This document shows, in pieces, positions 53,164-61,181 of a stretch of 64,000 nucleotides of DNA (the stretch's first letter is position 1; the number at the start of each line of letters is the position of its first letter). Made by a program: the position numbers and the translations under genes. The stretch spans positions 25,077 to 89,076 of the forward strand of contig NZ_VKDF01000011.1 of assembly GCF_007096355.1 (NCBI RefSeq). The letters run 5' to 3'. The notes under the pieces were generated by a model. The model worked only from the letters and a program-made list of their open reading frames with translations. It made no database searches and was not told where the DNA came from. This stretch comes from Paracoccus sp. M683. GTDB lineage: Bacteria > Pseudomonadota > Alphaproteobacteria > Rhodobacterales > Rhodobacteraceae.

Positions 53164-53667
53164 CTATTCCGCCGCGCGTTTGGGCAGAACCCAATTGGGA
53201 CGCGGGAAATGGCAGGTATAGCCGTTGGGGATCCGTTCCAGATAGTCCTGATGCTCGGGCTCGGCCTGCCAGAAATCGCCGGCGGGCTGAACCTCGGTGA
53301 CCACCTTGCCCGGCCACAGACCCGAGGCGTCAACATCGGCGATCGTGTCCAGCGCCGTCGCGTGTTGCGCATCCGACGTGTAGTAGATGCCCGAGCGATA
53401 GCTGCTGCCGCGATCATTGCCTTGCCGGTCACGGGTGCTGGGATCGTGGATCTGGAAAAAGAACTCCAGCAACTGCCGATAGCTGATTTTGGTTGGATCG
53501 AAGATGATCTCGATCCCCTCGGCATGGCTGCCGTGGTTGCGATAGGTGGCATTGGCCACATCGCCGCCGGTATAGCCCACGCGGGTTGTGGTCACGCCGG
53601 GCAGCCTGCGGATCAAATCCTGCATGCCCCAGAAACAGCCACCGGCCAGAACGGCACGTTCGGTCAT
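53164..53667 (-). CDS. msrA: Peptide methionine (S)-S-oxide reductase
   Basis: MsrA repairs S-methionine sulfoxide with thioredoxin. The 167-residue protein has the catalytic Cys11 in [23 protein letters not shown] and [19 protein letters not shown]. There is no signal peptide, so it is cytoplasmic. The start at 53667 overlaps the msrB stop by four bases. Confidence 0.95.
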   Translation of the reverse strand: MTERAVLAGGCFWGMQDLIRRLPGVTTTRVGYTGGDVANATYRNHGSHAEGIEIIFDPTKISYRQLLEFFFQIHDPSTRDRQGNDRGSSYRSGIYYTSDAQHATALDTIADVDASGLWPGKVVTEVQPAGDFWQAEPEHQDYLERIPNGYTCHFPRPNWVLPKRAAE

Positions 53668-54110
53668 CGCTTCGCCTCCACCTGATCCAGATAGTCGCCA
53701 TAACCCTCGGCCGCCATGTCTGCCTGCGGCACAAAGCGCAGGCTGGCCGAGTTGATGCAATAACGCAGACCGCCCATCTCGCGCGGGCCGTCGGGAAAGA
53801 CATGGCCCAGATGGCTGTCACCATGGGCCGAGCGGACCTCGGTGCGGATCATGCCATGGCTGGCATCGCGCAACTCGGTCACATTGGCATCGACGATCGG
53901 CTTGGAAAAGGCGGGCCAGCCGCAGCCCGAGTTGAACTTGGCCGACGATGCGAACAGCGGCTCGCCCGAGACGATGTCGACATAGATGCCGGGCTCGAAA
54001 TGTTCGTCATACTCGCCGGTAAAGGCGCGTTCGGTGCCGTTTTGCTGGGTGACGCGGAACTGTTCCGGTGTCAGGCGGGAAATGGCGTCATCGGATTTAG
54101 TGTAACTCAT
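53664..54110 (-). CDS. msrB: Peptide methionine (R)-S-oxide reductase
   Basis: MsrB repairs R-methionine sulfoxide. The 148-residue protein shows [30 protein letters not shown] and catalytic Cys in [11 protein letters not shown]. It lacks the paired CXXC zinc site of some MsrB proteins. It is the first gene of the msrB-msrA operon; the two together act on both sulfoxide epimers. Start at 54110 (MSYTKSDDA) matches the family. Confidence 0.95.
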   Translation of the reverse strand: MSYTKSDDAISRLTPEQFRVTQQNGTERAFTGEYDEHFEPGIYVDIVSGEPLFASSAKFNSGCGWPAFSKPIVDANVTELRDASHGMIRTEVRSAHGDSHLGHVFPDGPREMGGLRYCINSASLRFVPQADMAAEGYGDYLDQVEAKR

Positions 54111-54536
54111 CCTTGGTCCCCTGATCTGATTTCTGCCCAATATGTAGGACCGTAGCGTGAAATTCCAATGCCTCGCAGGTCACCCGGATCGGTATGATGC
54201 CCAGGCAGATCGACGGCCTGGGCGCCAGGGGATTGCGGCTGTGCCGGAAACAGCCGCCCACAAGCGTTTCACACTCGCAGACAGGCGCAAACTGCGTGGG
54301 CAGAGTGCGGCAAGGAACGCGCGGTTGTCGACGGAAATCGGGGTTTCGGCATTCTTGCCGAAATGGCGGGCCGAAGCCGACGAATCCGAGAACTACATCT
54401 ACGCTATAGCCCTCCAGAACGGTTGATGGCGCATATGGCTCGCGTCGCGCCTGACAGTCGTTCGTGCCTATGGACGTCGTGTAACCGGACACTCGTGTAA
54501 TTTGCGGCGAATAGCGGTCTGGAGGCCTTTGCGGAC
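54111..54536. other. Intergenic stretch at core/island boundary
   Basis: There is no recognised gene in 426 bases. A frame of 89 residues (54157-54426) exists on the plus strand but has no family signature and poor codon character. The stretch contains a hairpin TTTCGGCA-TTCT-TGCCGAAA (54344-54363), part of a 22-base repeat found again at 55144. This may be the left edge of the mobile island. Confidence 0.4.
54348..54369 (+). repeat. 22-base direct repeat, left copy
   Basis: The 22 bases at 54348-54369 are identical to those at 55144-55165, in the same orientation, 796 bases apart. The two copies flank the GNAT gene. They may be remnants of an integration or duplication event. Confidence 0.5.
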
Positions 54537-55007
54537 ATGAGGAATGATATGCTAACAAGCACCATGCTTGCTTTCAGACCTTCGACAGATCGGGACTTGC
54601 CGCGCGTCATGGAGATATGGCGCCGGGCGGTCGACGCCACTCATCACTTCCTTGCACCCGTTGACAAATCGGCTATCGAGGCGGAGCTTATTAAGTTCTT
54701 TCCACAGGTGAGCTTGCAGCTTGCAGTGGATGTCGCGGGCGAACCTCAGGGTTTCATGTTTCTGCATGACGGCCATCTTGAAGCATTGTTTATCGACCCG
54801 GATCAACATGGGATGGGGATCGGCAAAGCCTTAATATCGCGAGCCATAGCGGCCCATCCTGAGCTGACAACCGATGTGAATGAGCAAAATCCGGAGGCAC
54901 TCGGATTCTATGAGCATATCGGCTTCGCCCGCACGGGCAGGTCTTCTCATGATGGGCAGGGAAGGCCTTATCCGATCATTCATTTGCGGTATCCGTCGCC
55001 CATGTGA
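54537..55007 (+). CDS. GNAT family acetyltransferase
   Basis: This 156-residue protein starts with a GNAT pattern (LAFRPSTDRDLPRVMEIWRRAVDATHHFL). It has the acetyl-CoA loop EALFIDPDQHGMGIGKALI (about 80-100) and ends in NPEALGFYEHIGFARTGR. It resembles the YjaB-type group. Starts at 54537, 54549 or 54564 are possible. It is flanked by a 22-base direct repeat and is less GC-rich than the core genes before it, so transfer is possible. Confidence 0.82.
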   Translation: MRNDMLTSTMLAFRPSTDRDLPRVMEIWRRAVDATHHFLAPVDKSAIEAELIKFFPQVSLQLAVDVAGEPQGFMFLHDGHLEALFIDPDQHGMGIGKALISRAIAAHPELTTDVNEQNPEALGFYEHIGFARTGRSSHDGQGRPYPIIHLRYPSPM

Positions 55008-55143
55008 GCGGCAGCTTCGTCCGCAGAACTGCCATCTGCGGTTGTGGCTGTGTCCGTCTGCAATACGTTGAGGCCGGCAAGACCCGGTAAAACGGCCGCC
55101 ACCACGACGCGCTGTCATCCGGGGCACATCGGTTGTTTTCGGC

Positions 55144-55165
55144 GGCATTCTTGCCGAAATGGCGG
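55144..55165 (+). repeat. 22-base direct repeat, right copy
   Basis: This copy is identical to 54348-54369. It overlaps the ATG at 55159 of a small reading frame that leads into the mobilization genes. Confidence 0.5.
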
Positions 55166-55266
55166 ACCTGACGGGAGAGTGTTCGAACTCCCTGTTTGAG
55201 GTTTTGGAGGACTGGGAAGCGCAGTTGAAGCTGGTTGCGGCGCAGTTGCCGGAGCTGGAGCCATGA
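55159..55266 (+). CDS. Small 35-residue reading frame coupled to mobC-like gene
   Basis: ATG at 55159 to TGA at 55264-55266 encodes 35 residues rich in Glu, Leu and Ala (SNSLFEVLEDWEAQLKLV). Its stop overlaps the next ATG (ATGA at 55263), so it would be translationally coupled. The frame stays open upstream past 55100, so it may be the end of a longer lost gene. No family is recognised. Confidence 0.35.
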   Translation: MADLTGECSNSLFEVLEDWEAQLKLVAAQLPELEP

Positions 55267-55715
55267 GCGTCCCGGCCCGTTTTTCACCCGAGCCTGTCCG
55301 GCCTTCCTTTGCGGAGTCCGTCAAACGGCCCGCCCGCCGCAAGTTGGAGAAGGCACCACCTCCCTTTTCCCTGCGTCTGAGTCCGGAAGATCGGAAGCGG
55401 CTGGATGCCGCCGCCGGGGAATTGCCGCTCGGGGCTTACATCAAGGCGAAGTTGTTCGACGGGGACCTGCCCTCCGTCCGGCGGCGGGGCGCGGCCCCGG
55501 TGAAGGACCACGCGGCACTTGCCCAACTGCTCGGGATGCTCGGCCAGGTGCGCCTCGCCCATGATCTGGGGACTTTGGCAGATGCGGCTAAGATTGGCGC
55601 ACTTCCGGTAACCCCGGAACTGGAAGACGATCTCGGCAAAGCACTTGCCGCTGTCATCGCCATGCGCGCCGAACTGATGCGGGCGCTTGGCTACGGCTCG
55701 GGGGACGCCTCATGA
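55263..55715 (+). CDS. MobC-like plasmid mobilization protein
   Basis: The 150-residue protein has an N-terminal proline/arginine-rich part and a ribbon-helix-helix-like core (PPPFSLRLSPEDRKRLDAAAG, LGAYIKAKLF). A helical C-terminus follows. This matches accessory relaxosome proteins that bind oriT and help the relaxase. It overlaps the relaxase start by four bases. A nick site (oriT) is expected just upstream, but none can be named from sequence alone. Confidence 0.75.
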   Translation: MSVPARFSPEPVRPSFAESVKRPARRKLEKAPPPFSLRLSPEDRKRLDAAAGELPLGAYIKAKLFDGDLPSVRRRGAAPVKDHAALAQLLGMLGQVRLAHDLGTLADAAKIGALPVTPELEDDLGKALAAVIAMRAELMRALGYGSGDAS

Positions 55716-57010
55716 TCCTCAAGGGCTCGCAACGTGGCGGCGCGCTCAAGCTGGCGGTTCATCTTCTGAATGAGCGAGACAATGATCACGTCGAACTGCA
55801 TGATCTGCGCGGCTTCACGGCAAACGATCTGCGGGAGGCTTTCCGGGAGATCGAGGCGGTCGCCAAGGGAACGAAGTGCCGTCAGCCCCTGTTCTCGCTC
55901 AGCTTCAATCCGCCGGAGACGGAGCGGGTCGGAGTCCCCGTCTTTCTGGAAGCGATTGAAGAAGCGGAAACGCGGCTCGGCCTGAACGGTCAGGCTCGGG
56001 CCATCATTTTCCACGAGAAGGAAGGACGGCGACATGCTCATGTCGTCTGGTCGCGGATCGATGTCCAGCAGATGAAAGCCGTCAATCTTCCCTTCTTCAA
56101 GAACCGCCTCAACGGCCTCGCCAAGGAACTGTTTCTGGAATATGGCTGGCGACTGCCGGACGGTTTCCGGGACCATTTGAGGCGGAACCCCCTCAATTTC
56201 ACGCTTCAGGAATGGCAACAGGCCCAACGGGGCAACGAAGACGCGCGCGATCTGAAGCTTCGCTTACGCGAATGTTGGTCCGTCTCAGACAATCGAGCCG
56301 CCTTCGAACATGCCCTCGAAGACCAGGGCTTTGTGCTGGCGAAAGGGGACCGGCGGGGCTTCGTCGCTGTGGACATGCGCGGCGAAGTCTATTCCCTTTC
56401 ACGCTGGACGGGGGTGAAGGCCAAAGAACTGGAGAGCAAGATCGGACAACCGGACGGCCTGCCGACCGTGGGTCAAGCGAAAGAACGGATCGCAAGCCGG
56501 ATGACGGAGAAGCTCCGCGCCTTACTCGCAGAGTCCGAACAACAGGCCGCCGCCCGGCAACGGGACCTTCAGACCCGGAAAGACGAACTCAAAGACGCGC
56601 AACGGCGCAGGCGCCGTGACCTGGCCGATCACCAGGACGCGCGCGCCAAAGAAGAAGCGGTCATTCGCGCCGCACGCTTCCGCAAGGGGATCGGCGGGGT
56701 CTGGGACTGGCTCTCCGGCAAGACCCGGAAAACGAAACTACAGAATGAGGCAGAGGCCAGAGCGGCACGAGAACGGGACGCCCGCGACCGCGAAGCCCTG
56801 ATCACCGCTCAGCTTTCAGAGCGGCGGGTTCTGCAAAATCAACTGCGGGAACTTCGCAATGAGGCGAGGGACGCGGCGGCGGACCTGCGGCTCGATCTCG
56901 CGCACTATCTGGGGTTTCGGGACAGACCTTCGGAAGGCGAGAATGCCGGGCGAAAGACCTCCCGCCGGAGGCGCGACTCGTCACGGGAGACGCTCTCACC
57001 GGAGCGTTAG
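55712..57010 (+). CDS. Relaxase/mobilization nuclease
   Basis: The 432-residue protein has an N-terminal relaxase domain (MILKGSQRGGALKLAVHLLN; metal His101, His108, His110 in FHEKEGRRHAHVVWSR). A long charged, coiled-coil C-terminal half (about 270-420) is rich in Arg/Lys/Glu. It nicks oriT and leads DNA transfer with help from a conjugative element. No tyrosine nucleophile is obvious near the start, as in this subgroup. It forms an operon with the MobC-like gene. No type IV secretion genes are nearby. Confidence 0.86.
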   Translation: MILKGSQRGGALKLAVHLLNERDNDHVELHDLRGFTANDLREAFREIEAVAKGTKCRQPLFSLSFNPPETERVGVPVFLEAIEEAETRLGLNGQARAIIFHEKEGRRHAHVVWSRIDVQQMKAVNLPFFKNRLNGLAKELFLEYGWRLPDGFRDHLRRNPLNFTLQEWQQAQRGNEDARDLKLRLRECWSVSDNRAAFEHALEDQGFVLAKGDRRGFVAVDMRGEVYSLSRWTGVKAKELESKIGQPDGLPTVGQAKERIASRMTEKLRALLAESEQQAAARQRDLQTRKDELKDAQRRRRRDLADHQDARAKEEAVIRAARFRKGIGGVWDWLSGKTRKTKLQNEAEARAARERDARDREALITAQLSERRVLQNQLRELRNEARDAAADLRLDLAHYLGFRDRPSEGENAGRKTSRRRRDSSRETLSPER

Positions 57011-57042
57011 GCTCAGCAGGTCAGGACTACGCGCTGGCCATC

Positions 57043-57112
57043 TTCGCTGTACAGCGAATATTGACAAAACAGCAAATATTCGCTATTTTTAGCATATTCG
57101 CTGTGCAGTGAA
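57043..57112 (+). promoter_or_regulatory. Promoter and palindromic operators of toxin-antitoxin operon
   Basis: A promoter TTGACA (57061-57066), 17 bases, TATTTT (57084-57089) is bracketed by the perfect palindrome TTCGCTGTACAGCGAA (57043-57058) and its imperfect copy TTCGCTGTGCAGTGAA (57097-57112). AGCGAATATT and AATATTCGCT form a further inverted pair (57053-57062 and 57075-57084) over the spacer. The downstream copy overlaps the start codon at 57108. The layout is that of autorepression. Confidence 0.7.
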
Positions 57113-58214
57113 GCAAGCGAAAGTAACAAAGGCAGGAGCAGTGGAGCAAGAGCTCATAAACAGGTTCGTAGAAGCCCTAGAGGCAGTGCCCGAGGCGGAG
57201 GCCAGCGTACTAGCGTACGAGAAGCGGCATGGCGATGCTCGGCTTGATGCCGAAGCCGAGTTCACTGTCGGCGGCAAAAGCTATACGCTGTTCATCGAGC
57301 TTCGAAAATCTGTCTATCCGCGTGATGCGCAGCAGATTCTATGGAGCCTTCAACGCCTTGCGAGCCATGCCAACCAAGAGCGCCGCAAGAGCGTCATCCC
57401 CTTCATCGTCGCTGAGTCGATCTCGCCCGGCGCGAAGGACCTGTTGAAGAGCGAGGCTTGCGGGTTCTTCGACAAGGGCGGCAGCCTCTTCATCCCTGCG
57501 CGTGGGGCTTACATCTATATCGACAGGCCGCCATCGAAGAGCCATGAGAAGACCGTGGGCGGTCTGTTTCGCGGAAAGCGCTCGCAAGTGCTGCATGCAC
57601 TGCTCGTGCATCGAAGCGAATGGTTTGGCGTTCACGATCTTGCCAAACTGGCCAAAGTCTCCCCAGCAACAACATCAGAGACGCTGTCTGCTATGGAGCA
57701 GTTCGAGTGGCTCGATGCACGGGGCAAAGGCCCGTCGAAGGAGCGTAAGCTTGTCTCGCCCGGCGCTATGCTGGATGAGTGGACAAAGCGGATGCTCGCA
57801 TCGCCACGCCGCCAGAAGGCAAAGCTATTCTACGTGCCGCGCAGCAAACCGAACGAAATCATGCATCGGCTTTCGTTGTTCTGCGAAGAACGAGGCCTCG
57901 ACCACGTCTTTACCAGTGAAACTGCCGCGCAGATATACGCACCATTCCTAACTGATGTTGCACGGACAACCTGCCGCTTGACTCCCGGCTCCGAGGCGGA
58001 TGCGCTCTATGCCGCGGTTGATGCGCGCCAGGTCCAAGAAGGGGCGAACTTTCAAGTTATCGAAACGCGCGAAAGTGGCGCGTTTCTCTTCAAGGAACAA
58101 ATTCAAGGGCACTGGCTTGCCAGTCCCGTTCAAGTCTATCTCGATCTGCTTCAAAGCGCAGGGCGCAGCAAAGACATGGCCGAATATCTCCGCAACGAGA
58201 AAATAGGATTCTGA
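57108..58214 (+). CDS. AbiEi-like antitoxin/regulator with nuclease-like N-terminus
   Basis: The 368-residue protein begins with GTG at 57108; an alternative GTG lies at 57141. Residues 30-75 resemble a restriction-nuclease fold (HGDARLDAEAEF, LFIELRKS, with acidic and lysine residues). A central winged helix (about 160-215, GVHDLAKLAKVSPATTSETLSAM) is typical of AbiEi-family type IV antitoxins. It overlaps the nucleotidyltransferase gene by one base (TGATG). It probably represses its own promoter through the palindromes upstream. The nuclease-like part may be non-catalytic. Confidence 0.75.
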   Translation: MKQAKVTKAGAVEQELINRFVEALEAVPEAEASVLAYEKRHGDARLDAEAEFTVGGKSYTLFIELRKSVYPRDAQQILWSLQRLASHANQERRKSVIPFIVAESISPGAKDLLKSEACGFFDKGGSLFIPARGAYIYIDRPPSKSHEKTVGGLFRGKRSQVLHALLVHRSEWFGVHDLAKLAKVSPATTSETLSAMEQFEWLDARGKGPSKERKLVSPGAMLDEWTKRMLASPRRQKAKLFYVPRSKPNEIMHRLSLFCEERGLDHVFTSETAAQIYAPFLTDVARTTCRLTPGSEADALYAAVDARQVQEGANFQVIETRESGAFLFKEQIQGHWLASPVQVYLDLLQSAGRSKDMAEYLRNEKIGF

Positions 58215-59107
58215 TGACGAAGCCTTCAATCGCCGCAGGATACGATAACATTGTGACGCAAAACTGCGAGCGCGTGCTTGTCACACTGCTCCGCGGGCTT
58301 GGCCCCTGGAAGGACTCGGTCTATCTTGTCGGAGGTCTGACGCCGCGCTATCTTGTTATGGCGCGTCCGCCAGATGTTCCGGCGCATGCCGGAACCGGCG
58401 ATGTCGATATCGTCGTTGAAATGCAGATGCTCGCCGACACGGACGCCTACCATTCGCTCGAAGAAAACCTACGAAAGCTCAGTTTCTCTCGCGCGGAGAA
58501 CAAGAAAGGTGAAAAGGTATCCTGGCGCTGGGAGCGCGAAGTCGATGGTAGGGCTAAGATCATTCTGGAGTTGCTAGCTGATGATCCAGAGCTTGGCGGC
58601 GGGAAGGTCCAGCCATTACCCACGGATGGCAGTATCTCTGCGCTGAACATCCCTCACGCTTCTATGGTTTTTGATCTGCACGAAATAAAGGACATCAAAG
58701 CCGAGCTCCTGGACGACAACGGCATCGCCACGGAAACTATCCGCCACGCCGACATCGTTTGCTTCACTTGCTTGAAAGCCTTTGCTTTTGATCAACGCTT
58801 TGAGCGCAAAGACGCCCATGATTTAGTCTATTGCATTGAGCATCTTGAGACTGGACTGGATGGCATCGCTGCGTGTTTCAAGACTGCCATGGAAGGAAAG
58901 CACCGCGCCGCTATTGAAGCGGCGCTTGGCATTCTCGCCAAGCGGTTCGCCGATGATGCTAGTGCCCAAGGTGTCAACAAAGACGGGCCGGTCGCGGTGA
59001 GCAGGTTCGAGCTCGGCGAGGATGCTGCCCTGCGCGAAGCGCGCATTGTGCGCCAGCGCGATGTGGCGGGAATCATAATGGACCTTCTGAAAAGGATCGC
59101 AAAGTAG
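58214..59107 (+). CDS. AbiEii-like nucleotidyltransferase toxin
   Basis: The 297-residue protein has a nucleotidyltransferase fold: LVGGLTPRYL (about residues 38-47) then the metal-binding pair Asp63/Asp65 in TGDVDIVVEM. A helical C-terminal half contains HADIVCFTCLKAFAFDQRFERKDAHDL. It is the presumed toxin of a type IV-like pair with the preceding gene; such enzymes modify tRNA or other targets and can abort phage infection. The target is unknown here. It ends at a strong terminator. Confidence 0.8.
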   Translation: MTKPSIAAGYDNIVTQNCERVLVTLLRGLGPWKDSVYLVGGLTPRYLVMARPPDVPAHAGTGDVDIVVEMQMLADTDAYHSLEENLRKLSFSRAENKKGEKVSWRWEREVDGRAKIILELLADDPELGGGKVQPLPTDGSISALNIPHASMVFDLHEIKDIKAELLDDNGIATETIRHADIVCFTCLKAFAFDQRFERKDAHDLVYCIEHLETGLDGIAACFKTAMEGKHRAAIEAALGILAKRFADDASAQGVNKDGPVAVSRFELGEDAALREARIVRQRDVAGIIMDLLKRIAK

Positions 59108-59146
59108 GCTCAGCCCTGTTCCCCAAAGGTTGAAGCGCCGGTGGCC

Positions 59147-59178
59147 CGCGCCCGCCATTTGGCGGGCGCGAAGTTTTT
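59147..59178 (+). terminator. Terminator after toxin-antitoxin operon
   Basis: CGCGCCCGCC (59147-59156) and GGCGGGCGCG (59161-59170) form a ten-base stem with loop ATTT, followed by AAGTTTTT. It sits between the toxin and the convergent ardC. Confidence 0.85.
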
Positions 59179-60083
59179 CATACGGCAAGGTACTGCTGTT
59201 CGTACTCAGTCAGCGGTTGCAGACCGTGCAGGAAGTCGGCGGCGCGTTGGGCATGGGCGGCGGCGGAAAAGATCGCCCGCTTGTCGTCGCGCAGAACCTT
59301 CAGCCAGCTCTGGATGTAAGCCGCGTGTCCCTCTCCCGGCTCCGGGGTCAGGGCAAGATCGGCGCAGAGGAAGGCGGCTCCCAGTTCGGCTACCAGTTCC
59401 TCCTTGGCATATCCTTCATCCCCCCAACTCTTGCGTCCGAAATCCCGGTCAAGGCGGCTCTTGTGCTTCGTCCAGTGGGTCAACTCATGGGCAAGCGTGG
59501 CATAGTAGGCTTCCGGAGTCCGAAAGGCCTCATAGACTGGCATCTGTACGTGATCGGTTGCGGGGCTGTAATGGGCGCTGTTGCCGCCATGCCGGATGGT
59601 GGCACGGGTATTGGCAAAGAATGTCCCCGCCCGCTCGATGCGCGGCACCGGGTCGGGGGCGGGTTCAGGCGTGACCGTGTAGTGCGCGGGTAGCCCCTCG
59701 ATCTGGCTCGCGTTGAAGACGGTGTAGCCCTTCATAAAGGGAATGGTGCGCTCTTCTTCCGTCCCGTCTGCACCTTCTTCCGTCTTGGTGATCGTGTTGG
59801 CATAGACGACGAGACTTCCCTTCTCGCCCTTCCGGACATGCGCCCCGAGTTCCTGCGCTTGGCGGAACGTCATCCAGAACGGGGAGGAGAAGCCCGCCTC
59901 GACGCTCGCCGCCCACAGCATCAGGATATTAATCCCGCTATAGGGCAGTCCGTTATGGCGAAGCGGGCCGATGATCTTCCCGTCCGTGTTGCCGCCGCTC
60001 CACGGCTTGAGCCAAGTCAGTTCCCCTTGCTCCAGATCGGCGATGATCTTGTTCGTTACTTGTCTATAGATGTCCTGTTTCAT
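59178..60083 (-). CDS. ArdC-like antirestriction protein
   Basis: The 301-residue protein has the N-terminal ssDNA-binding ArdC domain (YRQVTNKIIADLEQG, TWLKPW, GINILMLW). It has a C-terminal zinc metallopeptidase-like domain with HELTH (residues 199-203) and KEELVAELGAAFLC. ArdC protects incoming single-stranded DNA from host restriction during conjugation, fitting the mobilization genes upstream. The ATG at 60083 follows AGGAAAGGGAAAAAG. A hairpin lies in its leader (60106-60126). Confidence 0.9.
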   Translation of the reverse strand: MKQDIYRQVTNKIIADLEQGELTWLKPWSGGNTDGKIIGPLRHNGLPYSGINILMLWAASVEAGFSSPFWMTFRQAQELGAHVRKGEKGSLVVYANTITKTEEGADGTEEERTIPFMKGYTVFNASQIEGLPAHYTVTPEPAPDPVPRIERAGTFFANTRATIRHGGNSAHYSPATDHVQMPVYEAFRTPEAYYATLAHELTHWTKHKSRLDRDFGRKSWGDEGYAKEELVAELGAAFLCADLALTPEPGEGHAAYIQSWLKVLRDDKRAIFSAAAHAQRAADFLHGLQPLTEYEQQYLAV

Positions 60084-60404
60084 TGGCTTTTTCCCTTTCC
60101 TAATACCGGTTGCGCCATGCAACCGGGACTAGGCCCGCGCCAATGAGCGGGGGGATGCGGTCAGGACCCGCGAGGCGGGAGGGGGATCACCCGTTCTGCA
60201 CGAAACGAAGAGGAGGAAGAACGGGGACACCCGCCGACGCGCACCCCAAGGGAGTGTTCAGGTCTTGACGGCTGGGGGGCGGCACGCCCCCTCTTCAAGA
60301 AGAGAAAGGACTTCAGCAGTACACGGCTGGCAGGTAATCTTCCCGCGCAAGGGATCGAAGCCGGTCCGCGCTATGCTCGAACAGACGAATAGCACTGATA
60401 ACCT
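60084..60404. other. Intergenic stretch between ardC and defence genes
   Basis: There is no gene in 321 bases. It contains the stem CCGGTTGC-N5-GCAACCGG (60106-60126) in the ardC leader and a second stem GGGGGC/GCCCCC with TCTTC following (near 60275-60295). Purine-rich runs (GAAGAGGAGGAAGAACGGGG) are present. No origin or attachment site is recognised. Confidence 0.4.
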
Positions 60405-61133
60405 TCAAAAAAGCTGAAAAAGAAGTCGAAGTGTCGAAAGGACTTGTTCACCAAGCCCGCTGAGATGCAATCCGAAGCCGCTACCGGCCGCAATTGCGCT
60501 GGCTTTCGAAAAATCGGTTATGCGTTGCCCGGCCCATACAGCGGCTTTGAGACCAAACGAAGAAATGACCTTGGATAGCTGACTGACCCGCTCGCCTTCA
60601 CTTTCGCCTAGAGCCACCTCCTTGGCGATCTCTTCAACTGACTTCGAGACCGTGCGCACCTCGTCCGAGGAAAACTCAAAATCACCCGGTGGATTGTTGT
60701 GGCCGATGCCAATGGGCCGCGACGCTTCGAGTTCAGAGAGGCGATTCTTGAGTTCCTCAAGTGCTCTTAGGACCTCCAGACTTGTAGTGTTCTCAGCATC
60801 ACTTTGAAGCTTTCGGATAGATGCAAGCGCATCTTCGCGAGACATGAGAAGTTTCTCTAGTTTCGCTCTTACGTTGCGTCCTACTTGTTCGGCGGGTGAG
60901 AATGCGGAAAGTGTGGGCAGGCCGTTTGACGCAGCAACAGCAGAGATATTGCGCATTCGATAGCGGATGGATGCAGAATTCCGGCGGCTCAGCGGCCCCG
61001 AAAGCAGCGCATTGGTCAACTGCGCTGCCGAAAACGGAACATCCGAAAGCTCCATCTGTAGCATATAAAGATATGCGTCTAATGCAGCCTGCAATTCCTC
61101 ATCAGTCCAAAGCGCTTGACTCCTATCATTCAT
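60405..61133 (-). CDS. Protein with ScoMcrA-like N-terminal head domain
   Basis: The 242-residue protein starts at 61133 (alternative ATG 61154). Residues 8-95 (WTDEELQAALDAYLYML, then SGPLSRRNSASIRYRMRNISAV) match the N-terminal head seen in ScoMcrA-type restriction and other HNH/DUF3883 proteins. That head normally precedes a nuclease or ligand domain. Here the C-terminal part (about 100-242) is helical and holds no nuclease motif. It lies 48 bases downstream of the AIPR gene, so it may be a regulator or specificity partner. Function is inferred. Confidence 0.55.
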   Translation of the reverse strand: MNDRSQALWTDEELQAALDAYLYMLQMELSDVPFSAAQLTNALLSGPLSRRNSASIRYRMRNISAVAASNGLPTLSAFSPAEQVGRNVRAKLEKLLMSREDALASIRKLQSDAENTTSLEVLRALEELKNRLSELEASRPIGIGHNNPPGDFEFSSDEVRTVSKSVEEIAKEVALGESEGERVSQLSKVISSFGLKAAVWAGQRITDFSKASAIAAGSGFGLHLSGLGEQVLSTLRLLFQLF

Positions 61134-61181
61134 TCTTGTTTTTCTGCCCTTCATAATTCAAATTGTGAAACTGCCCTGCCG

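Noticed and set aside
54157..54426. 89-residue frame between msrB and GNAT
   Set aside because: There is no ribosome site, no family signature and it spans a hairpin repeat; listed as intergenic.
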